In this document: positions 25,708-34,565 of the stretch, piece by piece
How the letters are laid out: each line of letters begins with the position of its first letter
Numbering within the stretch: position 1 is the first letter of the stretch
Source: Klebsiella michiganensis
GTDB taxonomy: Bacteria; Pseudomonadota; Gammaproteobacteria; Enterobacterales; Enterobacteriaceae
Assembly: GCF_002925905.1 (NCBI RefSeq)
Contig: NZ_PRDB01000006.1
Span: forward strand, 310,001-374,000
DNA: 64,000 nt
Direction: 5' to 3'
Notes under the pieces: model-generated
What the model saw: the letters and a program-made list of their open reading frames with translations, nothing else
Databases searched by the model: none
Told to the model about the DNA's origin: nothing
Translations under genes and position numbers: made by a program

Positions 25708-25726
25708 AATGATATTTATTTTCATT
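25708..25726 (+). promoter_or_regulatory. Putative Fur box before the yncE-like/TonB receptor genes
   Basis: AATGATATTTATTTTCATT is a 19-bp near-palindrome with AATGA and TCATT arms, similar to the Fur consensus. It lies 39 bp before the start of the beta-propeller gene, where it would cover a promoter. Iron-dependent repression is inferred. Confidence 0.6.
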
Positions 25727-25765
25727 AGTGTTTGCATTCCGTAAACTACTGTAAAGAAAAATTAC

Positions 25766-26824
25766 ATGTCTACCGCATCCCTGAAGCAGGCCGCGCGCCT
25801 CGCGCTGGTCATTTCGTTTTCCCTGCATGCTCTCTCCGCCTCGGCTAAGGATTTCACCGAGCGGGACTTCCGCGCTCAGGCTCTCGGCCACGGCGTTTAC
25901 GAGCTGGCCTATGATAACGGCCAGAAGACGCTCTACGCTGCCTCCGCGCCCTCGTTTGATAAAGATAAAACCGCGGGACTGGTCTTTCGACTGGCGGCGG
26001 ATTCTCTGCGGATTGATGAGAAAATCGTTACCGAACGCCGCGCCTTCGCGCTCTCCCTGGATGAAGAAAATCACATCCTGTATTTGGGTAACGCGCTGGA
26101 TGGCTCGCTAACGCTTCTGGATACGCTGACCAATAAGGTGATTAACACTATTCAGCTCAGCGATGATTCAGATCCTGCGAAACAGGCCCACGTCCGCGAA
26201 GTGGTGCTGGATAAGCTAAACCAGCGTTTGTATGTGTCAGGGATCGGGCGCAAAGGCCAGGGCCTGCTCTGGGTGGTCGATACCCGCAAGCAGCAGCTGA
26301 TTGACACGCTGAAGAACATCGACCCCGTAGGGTTTGCCGTTGATGCATCGGGCGAAAAAGTCTATGCGGTCACCGGCAACGGGGAGTTGGCTACCCTTGA
26401 CGGCAAAACGTCGACGTTAATTTCCCGCGTGAAGGTCGATCCGGCTGACGCTGAGCACTATTTCCTCAATATCGCCCTGAACAGCGCCGCCGGAGTCGGA
26501 TATATCGCCGATACCAACACCCGCGATGTGCTGGTGGTGCGGCTGGACTCCGGCAAGCTGGTCGATCGTATCGCTTCGCCAAACTCGGTCGCTGTGCTTT
26601 ATAACGCCATGCGCGATGAAATCTACGTGACCCATCGCAACGATCGCTCGATTAGCGTCATCGATGCGCGAACCCATCGTCTCAAGCACACCCTCAAAAC
26701 GGCGGCTATGCCCAACAGCCTGGTCCTTTCTGCGGATGGCGGAACGCTTTACGCCAGCGTCAAACAGGACGAAAAAAGCGATCGGCCTGACTACGTTCTC
26801 AAGATCGATCTCACTCAATTCTAA
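25766..26824 (+). CDS. YncE-like periplasmic beta-propeller protein
   Basis: This 352-aa exported protein has a signal peptide ending in LSASA. The rest consists of YVTN-type beta-propeller repeats: recurring blocks such as LYLGNALDGSLTLLDTLTNK, RLYVSGIGRKG, VYAVTGNGE and EIYVTHRNDRSISVIDART occur about every 40-45 residues, giving seven blades. It resembles E. coli YncE, an iron-regulated protein of unclear function. A Fur-type box precedes it. It is followed after 9 bp by a TonB-dependent receptor, so it probably works with that receptor in the periplasm. Confidence 0.85.
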   Translation: MSTASLKQAARLALVISFSLHALSASAKDFTERDFRAQALGHGVYELAYDNGQKTLYAASAPSFDKDKTAGLVFRLAADSLRIDEKIVTERRAFALSLDEENHILYLGNALDGSLTLLDTLTNKVINTIQLSDDSDPAKQAHVREVVLDKLNQRLYVSGIGRKGQGLLWVVDTRKQQLIDTLKNIDPVGFAVDASGEKVYAVTGNGELATLDGKTSTLISRVKVDPADAEHYFLNIALNSAAGVGYIADTNTRDVLVVRLDSGKLVDRIASPNSVAVLYNAMRDEIYVTHRNDRSISVIDARTHRLKHTLKTAAMPNSLVLSADGGTLYASVKQDEKSDRPDYVLKIDLTQF

Positions 26825-26833
26825 GGACTTTTT

Positions 26834-28831
26834 GTGGCGATGAAGACACGCATAGACGTGGCGATGGCGCTCGCCTTCGTCAATCTGCCCGCGGCAGCCT
26901 ACGCCGCTGATGGCGCAGGGATAAATGAAGAACAGATGGTAGTGACCGCCACGGGATTCAGCCAGGAGAGGCGCGAGGCGCCGGCGACGATCTCGGTGCT
27001 CGATGAGAAGGCGCTGAATACCCGTTCCAATCAGAACGTCACGGAAGCGTTGCGCGAGATGCCGGGCGTGCTGGTGGGCAACGGCCACGGCAGCCTGGCG
27101 ACCGGCGATGTACAGATGCGCGGTATGGATTCGACCTATACTTCGTTTATGGTGAACGGTATCAAGCAGTCTACCCGCGAATCGCGACCTTATGGGCATC
27201 ACATTGGGTCTGAAGCCGCTTTTATGCCGCCGCTGGCCGCCATTGAGCGCGTGGAGGTGATTCGCGGGCCTATGTCATCGCTGTACGGCTCTGACTCTAT
27301 CGGCGGTGTGGTCAACGTCATCACCAAAAAGGCGTATAACCTCGAAAAATGGACGGGGGTGCTGGAGGATAATTACTTCCTGCAGGAGAAAAGCGAATAC
27401 GGCAATACTAACCAGACAAACGCCTTCTTTATGGGGCCCGTCGTACCGGGCAAACTCGGCGTCAGCGTGGGGGCTGACTATCTTGACCGTCGCGATGATG
27501 ACAGCCCGACCCAAGAACGTTTTGTTAAGCATCAGGCGGGGAATCTGGACGCCACAATTTCTCTTTCGCCAACCGATACCCAGCTCTGGGATCTGAACGC
27601 CTCCAAAGGCAATCAGGAGAAAACCCATAACGATAAAGCGTGGTACTGGGGCTTTGACCGCGATGCGGTCTCGCTGTCACAGCATGCCTGGTACGGTGAT
27701 GACCTGGTGGAGGTGAAGAACTTTATCAGCTACGAAAAGGCCCGTACGGAGTACCGCGTGCCCGGCATGGACTCGCAGTTTATCAAGCAGAATAATTTTG
27801 AGGCCAATAGCGCAAACACCTTTACGCTCGCCGATCACAAGTTGACGCTAGGCGTAAACTTCACGCGCAATGAGCTGAATGACACCTTTGGTATTGCGGA
27901 CAAGCAGGCGCCCGGCGTCACCCCGGTGAGTAAAATCACCCGTCACGGCTGGGCGGTTTTTGCTGAAGACGCGTGGATGATTGTACCGGACTTCACGTTG
28001 ACCACTTCTGCGCGCCTGGATCATGACAGCTATTTTGGCTATCACGTTACGCCTAAGCTCTACGGCAACTGGACCATTGACGAAAGCTGGGCGCTGAAAG
28101 GTGGCGTATCCGCCGGCTATAAAAAACCGGACCTGCGCCAGAACAACGCCGGCTTTACCAGCGTCTACGGCGCTTATCCCTATTCTGAGATTGGTATCGG
28201 CAACGACGATCTCAAACCGGAGCAGAGCATCAACACCGAGCTGGGCGTGTACTGGCAGCAGGATGCGCTGGCGCTCGACGCCACGCTTTTTCATACCAAA
28301 TTTAAAGACAAAATCAGCGACCATACCATCTGTACCGCCTCGGCTACCCGGCAATGCCAATACAACGGCTATACCGCGGATAGCGTGTCGCAATACATTA
28401 ACGTCGGGGATGCGGAGATCTACGGACTGGAGCTGAACGGCGACTGGCAGGTGACCGCAGCGCTGAAAGCGAACGCCAACTATACCTATACCCACAGTGA
28501 ACAAAAAAGCGGTGAGTATAAGGGTTATGCGCTAAGCGATTTCCCCAGCAGTATGGCCAACGTTTCGCTGACGTGGAACACCGCTTCCGATCTTGAACTG
28601 TGGACCAAGGCGAGCTGGCGCAGCAGATCGCCGGATATCGGCAAGTCCAGCTCAACGGATGCCTATGCGCTGGTAGATCTAGGCGTGCGTTATCGCCTGA
28701 GTAAGCACGTCACGCTGATGAGCGGTATCTACAATCTGTTTGATGTGAACCCGGTTTACACTACCGCTTACCGGCAGAAGGCGATGCTGGAAGGGCGACG
28801 CTATAATTTCGGCGGCCGCGTGGAGTTCTGA
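26834..28831 (+). CDS. TonB-dependent outer-membrane receptor, CirA-like
   Basis: This is a 665-aa outer-membrane transporter. The signal peptide ends AAYAAD and the TonB box is probably EQMVVTATG. The plug domain contains RRDAPATISVL-like REAPATISVL, VTEALREMPGVLV, IERVEVIRGPMSSLYGSDSI and GGVVNVITKK. A 22-strand barrel ends at NFGGRVEF with terminal Phe. GTG 26,834 has AAGGA six bases upstream, while ATG 26,840 is an alternative. It resembles CirA, the catecholate/colicin I receptor. It follows the YncE-like gene in an apparent Fur-controlled operon and so probably imports a ferric catecholate or related iron chelate. Confidence 0.9.
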   Translation: MAMKTRIDVAMALAFVNLPAAAYAADGAGINEEQMVVTATGFSQERREAPATISVLDEKALNTRSNQNVTEALREMPGVLVGNGHGSLATGDVQMRGMDSTYTSFMVNGIKQSTRESRPYGHHIGSEAAFMPPLAAIERVEVIRGPMSSLYGSDSIGGVVNVITKKAYNLEKWTGVLEDNYFLQEKSEYGNTNQTNAFFMGPVVPGKLGVSVGADYLDRRDDDSPTQERFVKHQAGNLDATISLSPTDTQLWDLNASKGNQEKTHNDKAWYWGFDRDAVSLSQHAWYGDDLVEVKNFISYEKARTEYRVPGMDSQFIKQNNFEANSANTFTLADHKLTLGVNFTRNELNDTFGIADKQAPGVTPVSKITRHGWAVFAEDAWMIVPDFTLTTSARLDHDSYFGYHVTPKLYGNWTIDESWALKGGVSAGYKKPDLRQNNAGFTSVYGAYPYSEIGIGNDDLKPEQSINTELGVYWQQDALALDATLFHTKFKDKISDHTICTASATRQCQYNGYTADSVSQYINVGDAEIYGLELNGDWQVTAALKANANYTYTHSEQKSGEYKGYALSDFPSSMANVSLTWNTASDLELWTKASWRSRSPDIGKSSSTDAYALVDLGVRYRLSKHVTLMSGIYNLFDVNPVYTTAYRQKAMLEGRRYNFGGRVEF

Positions 28832-28838
28832 AAATCGT

Positions 28839-28860
28839 GCAGGGGCCGAATAGCCCCTGC
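28839..28860. terminator. Stem-loop between convergent receptor and lipoprotein genes
   Basis: GCAGGGGC and GCCCCTGC form a perfect 8-bp stem with a six-base loop, 8 bp after the receptor stop. No T run follows directly on the plus strand. It likely terminates the receptor operon. Confidence 0.55.
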
Positions 28861-28881
28861 GATAACATGCAAAAAAAGCTC

Positions 28882-29310
28882 TCAGGGCCTGAAGTCCAGA
28901 ACCACATGACTGAATGTCTGATAGGTTTTTTCATCCGGCGCGGGCGGAATTTTGGCTTCTTTCAGCGCGGACATTACCGCCGCGCATAACGCCGGATCGC
29001 CGCTCTCGACCGCTGGATTATGCACCGTCCCGTCACGCTGTAGCGTTAAGCGCACCGAGCATTTTTGCCCCTGCCAGGACGCCGGCTGGTCTATTTTCGC
29101 GAAGATAGCCCTCTGGACCTGCGTCAGATAGCGTGAGACGTTGGCCTGCGGTGATTGATCTGAACCCGTTTGATAATCGCGAAACATCTTATCCACTTCT
29201 GCCGATACCTTCGCGTCTTCGGCGCTATCCGGCGCAGAAGCACTACCCGAGCAGGCGGAAAGAAGTAAAGAGAGAGTGCAAATGAGCACCGGGCGGATTT
29301 TCACGGACAT
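28882..29310 (-). CDS. Lipoprotein with TolA C-terminal-like domain
   Basis: This 142-aa protein has a lipobox LLSAC (Cys20) after a hydrophobic signal. The region from about residue 55 (NVSRYLTQVQRAIFAKIDQPASW) followed by CSVRLTLQRDGTV and LCAAVMSALKEAKIPPAPDE matches the fold-defining pattern of the TolA C-terminal domain, with its cysteine pair. TolA itself is an inner-membrane protein with a long helical stalk; here the domain is attached directly to a lipid anchor. It is convergent with the TonB-dependent receptor. It may contact TolB or Pal, or act as a colicin-related modifier; no function is established here. Confidence 0.75.
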   Translation of the reverse strand: MSVKIRPVLICTLSLLLSACSGSASAPDSAEDAKVSAEVDKMFRDYQTGSDQSPQANVSRYLTQVQRAIFAKIDQPASWQGQKCSVRLTLQRDGTVHNPAVESGDPALCAAVMSALKEAKIPPAPDEKTYQTFSHVVLDFRP

Positions 29311-29454
29311 GGTAATGCCTCCTTGCTGGTGATGATGCGTTTCTGACGCGAGACGGTTATCCTCTGTTATTGCGCGATATTATTCAAACGCCGATCGCCT
29401 GGTATGCGCTTTAAAGTGACACTGTCACTCATTCTTTGCCTTCGCCGCGGGCGG

Positions 29455-30567
29455 CTACGCCATCCAGTCGCGGATAATGTCTCCGTATAGCTGCTCAGCC
29501 TCCTCCAGCCGGCTGAGCAGGCAGTACTCGTCGGTCTGATGGGCCATAGACGGCTCGCCGGGACCGAGAATAATACAGGGTGGATCGGCCAACGCAGGCA
29601 GCAGCAGCGAGGCGTCGGTAAAGTAGGGCACCACGCGCGGTTCAATCGGCTTAGCGTGCAGCGGCTGGCAGCGCTGATAAACCTGCTTAATCCACGCATG
29701 ATCCTCCCGGCTCAGTACGGCGGGCAGGTCGACCAGCGTGGATACCGTGACGCTTTCGCCAAGCAGCGTGGTCAAGCGCTGCCGGATAGTGGCGTGCTGT
29801 AAATTGGGCGCGCTGCGGATATCGACATCAAAAAGCGTGCGGTCCGGCACGGAATTAATATTGAGTCCGCCTTCGATGCGTCCGACGTTGAGGGTGGGCT
29901 GCTTCATCAGCGGGTGCGCCGCGCCAGGGGAAAAATGCTGAATCTTACCCAGCGCATCCGCCGCAAGATAGATAGCATTTATCCCCAGCTCCGGCATCGC
30001 GCCGTGGGCGGTTTTTCCCCGCGTTTCGCAGCGTAGCCAGAGCGCGCCTTTATGGCCGATCGCCGGATAGTTGGCGGTGGGCTCACCGACGATCAGCGCG
30101 CCCACGTCCGGCAACGTCGCGGAGGCGATCAACGCCCTTGCGCCGTCGCAGCCGGTCTCTTCTCCGCCGGTAATCAGCAATACCGCGCCGCGTCCGGCGA
30201 GGATCGTTTCCCGCTGATGAACGCAGGCGACGGCAAACGCCGCTATCGCCGCTTTCATATCGCTGGACCCGCGGCCATAAAGACGCCCGTCTTCTATCTG
30301 CGAGCCGAAAGGATCGTACTGCCACAGGGCATTTCCCAGCGGCACGGTATCCAGATGACCGGTAAAGGCCAGCGGTTTACCGGTCTTCGCCCCGGGCAGC
30401 CTGGCGATAAGATTGCAGCGTCCCTCGCCAAACGACGACAGCGAAACCGCAAAACCGCGATCGTTGAGCCAGTCGGCGAAGAACCGCATGCAGTCTGCTT
30501 CGCTGCCCGGCGGGTTGATGGTGTTAAAGCCCAGCAGCTGCCGGGCGAGCTCAAGGGTGGCGGCCAT
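29455..30567 (-). CDS. M20-family deacetylase/peptidase, ArgE/DapE-like
   Basis: This 370-aa zinc hydrolase of the ArgE/DapE/ACY1 family would cleave an amide from an acylated amine or amino acid in the cytoplasm. Metal ligands are His71 in FTGHLDTVP, the bridging Asp103 in GRGSSDMK, and the catalytic Glu136 with Glu137 in GGEETG. A lid domain spans about 175-285 (starting GHKGALWLRCETRGKTAHGA). A His near the C-terminus (MAHQTDEY) is a ligand. It is last of six minus-strand genes; its ATG overlaps the stop of the amidotransferase-like gene. Substrate is unknown; N-acetylornithine is unlikely given the catabolic context. Confidence 0.88.
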   Translation of the reverse strand: MAATLELARQLLGFNTINPPGSEADCMRFFADWLNDRGFAVSLSSFGEGRCNLIARLPGAKTGKPLAFTGHLDTVPLGNALWQYDPFGSQIEDGRLYGRGSSDMKAAIAAFAVACVHQRETILAGRGAVLLITGGEETGCDGARALIASATLPDVGALIVGEPTANYPAIGHKGALWLRCETRGKTAHGAMPELGINAIYLAADALGKIQHFSPGAAHPLMKQPTLNVGRIEGGLNINSVPDRTLFDVDIRSAPNLQHATIRQRLTTLLGESVTVSTLVDLPAVLSREDHAWIKQVYQRCQPLHAKPIEPRVVPYFTDASLLLPALADPPCIILGPGEPSMAHQTDEYCLLSRLEEAEQLYGDIIRDWMA

Positions 30568-31322
30568 CAGCGACGTTCCGTCAGCCAGTCAAGGCAGTTA
30601 ATCCACAGCTGGCGATAGCCGGGCCATTGAGCAAACTCTTCCGGCAGCCAGTGTGCCGACATATCGCTGGTCCACACCAGCGAGCGACCCTGCTGATATT
30701 CGCGAAGAGCCAGCAGCGGATGACCGGTACCGGCCACGGTCGCCAGCAGTTTGCCTTCCGGATGCATTTCTACTTCGTTATAGCCCAGCAGCCACGGCCA
30801 TTCGCCCGGAATATCGTTGAACAGGGCGTGGGATTCCGTCACTTCGGCATAGCAACCCTCCGGGGTTTCAATGCGATCGTCCCACGCCAGACAGCGGACC
30901 GGCAGAACTTTCTCCACCGCGGTATGGCGATAGCGCGCGCCGCCGTTAATCCCCTGGAAGCTGTAATAGCCGCCAATCATCATCAGCGAGCCGCCGCCGG
31001 CCACGTAGTCATGCAGCAGCGTCAGACGGTTGGCGGTTCGGCGGCTTTTCAGCCAGGTGTCCGGATGCAGCAGCAGCGTATTGGCGCCAATATCCGAAAG
31101 AATAATCGCATCCCACTGCTGCAGCGCTTCCAGCGTCAGCGGAAAGTCTGTCGCCGCCGCGTGGGCGGGCATATAGGTAATGGCGTAGGCACTGTCCGCG
31201 AGCGCGGCCAGAAAATCCGTTGCGCCGGTGTGCCAGGTGGCGGTGGCAAACTGGTCGAAGCCTTTAACGTGCGTTGAGGTGCTGGTCCAGGATTCACCGA
31301 CCAGTAAGATTTTTTTCTGCAT
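30567..31322 (-). CDS. Class I glutamine-amidotransferase-like protein, ThuA-like fold
   Basis: This is a 251-aa cytoplasmic protein. The track start is 45 bp upstream; ATG 31,322 has AGGAAAG in front and gives a protein beginning MQKKILLVGESWTSTSTHVKG. Recognisable fold elements are an N-terminal Rossmann-like strand, DAIILSDIGANTLLLHP, GGSLMMIGGYYSFQG and LVWTSDMSAHW. These are typical of uncharacterised GATase1-like proteins in the ThuA/YgbL range. A nucleophilic Cys in the usual elbow is not seen; the corresponding position reads GGYYS, so it is probably not a true glutaminase. It lies between the phosphotriesterase-like and M20 genes. Confidence 0.75.
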   Translation of the reverse strand: MQKKILLVGESWTSTSTHVKGFDQFATATWHTGATDFLAALADSAYAITYMPAHAAATDFPLTLEALQQWDAIILSDIGANTLLLHPDTWLKSRRTANRLTLLHDYVAGGGSLMMIGGYYSFQGINGGARYRHTAVEKVLPVRCLAWDDRIETPEGCYAEVTESHALFNDIPGEWPWLLGYNEVEMHPEGKLLATVAGTGHPLLALREYQQGRSLVWTSDMSAHWLPEEFAQWPGYRQLWINCLDWLTERR

Positions 31323-31335
31323 TATGACTTTCCTT

Positions 31336-32415
31336 TTATCCGCCAAAAACCCGTTGGGGATTTCCAATCATCAAGGTTTCAAGCTGTTCGCCGCTGACGC
31401 CGTGGCGCCGCAGGCGGGGAACAAAATGCTTGAGTATGTAGCCGTAACCGTGGCCGCCGTAGCGGGTGAGCATGGTTTTCAGGAAGACGTCCTGCGACAG
31501 CAGTATTTGCTGGATATAGCCGTCGTCAATCAGTTCGCGAATCGCGCGGGCGTTCTCCTCGTCGGAGGGCGACTGCGCCGACTCGTCGGCGTAGTAATAG
31601 CTCATGCCGATCATGTCGTATTCGAGAAACGCCCCGCGCTGCGCCAGCTCCCGCTGGTAGCGCTTATCGGCAAAGCTGGGATTCATATGGCACAGGACGG
31701 TATGGCGTAAATCGGCGCCTTCCTGTTCGAGAATATCCAGCACCCGATGACCCAGCCGCTCCCAGCCGGGCAGATGGACCTCGATCGGCACGCCGGTCGC
31801 GGCGCTGGCCCGGCCCGCAGCGCGCAGCGATTTCTCCTCATCCGGGGTAAAGCGGCTCGAGATCCCGATTTCGCCGATGAGCCCGGCGAGCACCTCCGGT
31901 TTCTCCTCCGCGCCGCCCAGATCGTAAATCAGCCGTTCGGTCAGCTGTTCGACGCTGCTGGTTCTTACCCACTCGGGGTGCGAAGGTTCCAGATAGAGGC
32001 CGGTGCCCATAATAACGTTCAGACCGGTCAGGCGCGCGATGCGCGCCAGCGCGTTGGGATCGCGGCCGATACCGATATTGGTCGGGTCGACCACCGTTTC
32101 TCCGCCAAGGGCGCGATATTTCGTCAGCTCTTCAATCGCGACGTCGACGTCAAACAGCTGGCAGTTATCGCGGCTCATCAGCGGATTCAGCGACAGTTCG
32201 CCGAGGTTTTCCATTTTCACCGGCATTTCGGCAAGATGGCGATCGCTACAGCAGCAGGGCGGTACCCATTTGCCGGAGGCATCCAGCAGTATATGCTCAT
32301 GCATCAGGGTAACCCCCATTTCGCTAATCGGCAGCGGGCCAAGCACCGTCATCACGTAACCGCTGCTGACGCCAAGCGGCAGCGGGGTGGGGTGGCGAAA
32401 AATTGATCCTTTCAT
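31336..32415 (-). CDS. Phosphotriesterase-homology protein (PTE/Php amidohydrolase family)
   Basis: This 359-aa TIM-barrel metallohydrolase belongs to the amidohydrolase superfamily. The strand-1 HxH motif is His39/His41 in LMHEHILLD. Other expected ligands are in GETVVDPTNIGIGRD, LIGEIGIS, EVHLPGW (His on strand 5), LCHMN (strand 6) and LLSQDVFLK (strand-8 Asp). This is the Php/lactonase-like branch, whose members hydrolyse phosphate esters, lactones or carboxyl esters. It is placed after the permease gene with 3 bp between. It is the likely hydrolytic step of the island. Confidence 0.88.
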   Translation of the reverse strand: MKGSIFRHPTPLPLGVSSGYVMTVLGPLPISEMGVTLMHEHILLDASGKWVPPCCCSDRHLAEMPVKMENLGELSLNPLMSRDNCQLFDVDVAIEELTKYRALGGETVVDPTNIGIGRDPNALARIARLTGLNVIMGTGLYLEPSHPEWVRTSSVEQLTERLIYDLGGAEEKPEVLAGLIGEIGISSRFTPDEEKSLRAAGRASAATGVPIEVHLPGWERLGHRVLDILEQEGADLRHTVLCHMNPSFADKRYQRELAQRGAFLEYDMIGMSYYYADESAQSPSDEENARAIRELIDDGYIQQILLSQDVFLKTMLTRYGGHGYGYILKHFVPRLRRHGVSGEQLETLMIGNPQRVFGG

Positions 32416-32418
32416 CAG

Positions 32419-33429
32419 CTATCCTTTTGCCGCGGAGCGCGTGGGGTTGAGAATGCGGGTGTTCAGCCAGATCGCCAGCAGGATAATGGTGCCGGTGGCT
32501 ATCTGGGTGTAAAACGGCGAAATATGCGACAGGATCAGCCCGTTCTGAATGACCGCAATCGACAGCGCGCCCAGCAGCGTACCGATAATGGTACCGAAGC
32601 CGCCAAACAGGCTGGTACTGCCAAGCACAACGGCAGCAATAACCTGCAGTTCAAAGCCTTCGCCCTGGTTGGAGGAGCCGCTGCCGAGGCGCGCGGTAAT
32701 GATCATCCCCGCCAGCGCGGCGGCCATCCCGCTGATGATATAGACCTTCATGGTGACCGCTTTGGTATTAATGCCGCTGCGTCGCGCGCCTTCGGCGTTA
32801 GCGCCGATAGCGGTCACGTAGCGGCCAAAGCGCATATGATTGAGAACAATATGCCCGATAACCAGAATCATAATGCCGATCAGCGCGGGCATGGGGATAC
32901 CGACTACCCACGCGCGTCCTATAAAGGTAAACAGGCTGTCAGCCGGAACCGGAATCGAGTAGCCCTGGGTGACCAGCAGCGCGATGCCGCGAACCACGGC
33001 CAGGGTGGCGAGCGTGACGATAAACGCCGGAATGCCTTCATAGGCGATAAAGAAGCCGTTGATGGCGCCTACCAATCCGCCGAGCAGCAGGCCGCCAAGC
33101 AGAACCACCGGCCACGGCAGCCCCCAGTTATTCAGGGCGATAGCGGAAAGCGCGCCGACCAGCGCGAGGGTGGAGCCCACCGACAGATCGATACCGCCGG
33201 TGGTAATGACCAGGGTCATCGCCGTCGCGACAATCAGCAGCGGGGCGCTCTGACGGATGATGTTGAGCCAGTTGGTACCGGTGAGAAAGTTGCTGGTGAT
33301 CAGCGAAAACACCACGCAGCAGAAGACGAAAAAGAGCGCGATGCTGACCACGCCGGAGTGGTTATGCAGCAGGCGGCGCGGCAGCGAATGCTGGATCATG
33401 CGGGAGCTGCTTAAGTTCATGATACTCAT
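32419..33429 (-). CDS. Sugar-type ABC transporter permease, RbsC-like
   Basis: This is a 336-aa inner-membrane permease with about ten hydrophobic segments. Family motifs include VITTGGIDLSVGSTLALVGA in the first third, AINGFFIAYEGIPAFIVTLATL, and the EAA-like loop ATAIGANAEGARRSGINTK-type sequence VTAIGANAEGARRSGI. Start is 33,429, with 33,420 (MNLSSS) an alternative having AGGA eight bases upstream. It works with the ATPase encoded just upstream and the binding protein at 35.9 kb to import a ribose- or nucleoside-like solute. Confidence 0.92.
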   Translation of the reverse strand: MSIMNLSSSRMIQHSLPRRLLHNHSGVVSIALFFVFCCVVFSLITSNFLTGTNWLNIIRQSAPLLIVATAMTLVITTGGIDLSVGSTLALVGALSAIALNNWGLPWPVVLLGGLLLGGLVGAINGFFIAYEGIPAFIVTLATLAVVRGIALLVTQGYSIPVPADSLFTFIGRAWVVGIPMPALIGIMILVIGHIVLNHMRFGRYVTAIGANAEGARRSGINTKAVTMKVYIISGMAAALAGMIITARLGSGSSNQGEGFELQVIAAVVLGSTSLFGGFGTIIGTLLGALSIAVIQNGLILSHISPFYTQIATGTIILLAIWLNTRILNPTRSAAKG

Positions 33430-33438
33430 CCTGTTACC

Positions 33439-34221
<783 letters not shown>

Positions 34222-34301
34222 CTGATAACTCCCATCGCTGTTGCCGGGAAAATGTTCGCCATCCTGCGGGAGAGATGCTATCCGACACGGTTTACATGCT
34301 A

Positions 34302-34315
34302 GTAAACCGGTTTAC
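34302..34315. promoter_or_regulatory. LacI-family operator O1
   Basis: GTAAACCGGTTTAC is a perfect 14-bp palindrome with the central CG typical of LacI/PurR-family operators. It lies 81 bp before the ATPase start codon. A related half site, CGGTTTAC, is at 34,288-34,295. The regulator gene is adjacent, so this is its probable operator. Confidence 0.75.
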
Positions 34316-34474
34316 CTGCGGAATAGAGCACTCGCCAGCACAGTCAGGACAAACGCTATGTAAGATATTTGTTCGCCAGTAAGAACATTGCAGCATCCGT
34401 GCCAGGGCAGGAACAACACAGCAGCCCTGTGATTTAACCTTATGTAATAAATAGAGTTTATTCATTACGCTCCG

Positions 34475-34488
34475 GTAAACCGGTTTAC
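34475..34488. promoter_or_regulatory. LacI-family operator O2
   Basis: A second identical copy of GTAAACCGGTTTAC, 173 bp from O1 and about 77 bp downstream of the LacI-type gene stop. Two identical operators on either side of a promoter region fit repression with DNA looping. Confidence 0.75.
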
Positions 34489-34565
34489 TGATTATAGTGA
34501 ATAAAATGTTAATTGATCGTTTTTTGCGCCAAAAGTGGGCACATTTGCGCCATTTTGGGATGTGC

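Larger units (their letters stand above)
34222..34565. promoter_or_regulatory. 344-bp control region before the ABC/hydrolase operon
   Basis: The region between the LacI-type gene (stop) and the ATPase gene (start) has no ORF supported by homology. It holds the two palindromic operators and AT-rich stretches at about 34,430-34,510 that suit a minus-strand promoter. No definite -35/-10 pair is claimed. Confidence 0.6.

Noticed and set aside
32524-33414. 296-aa plus-strand ORF
   Set aside because: Low-complexity antisense of the permease gene, rich in Gln, Arg and Ala, with no recognisable domain.
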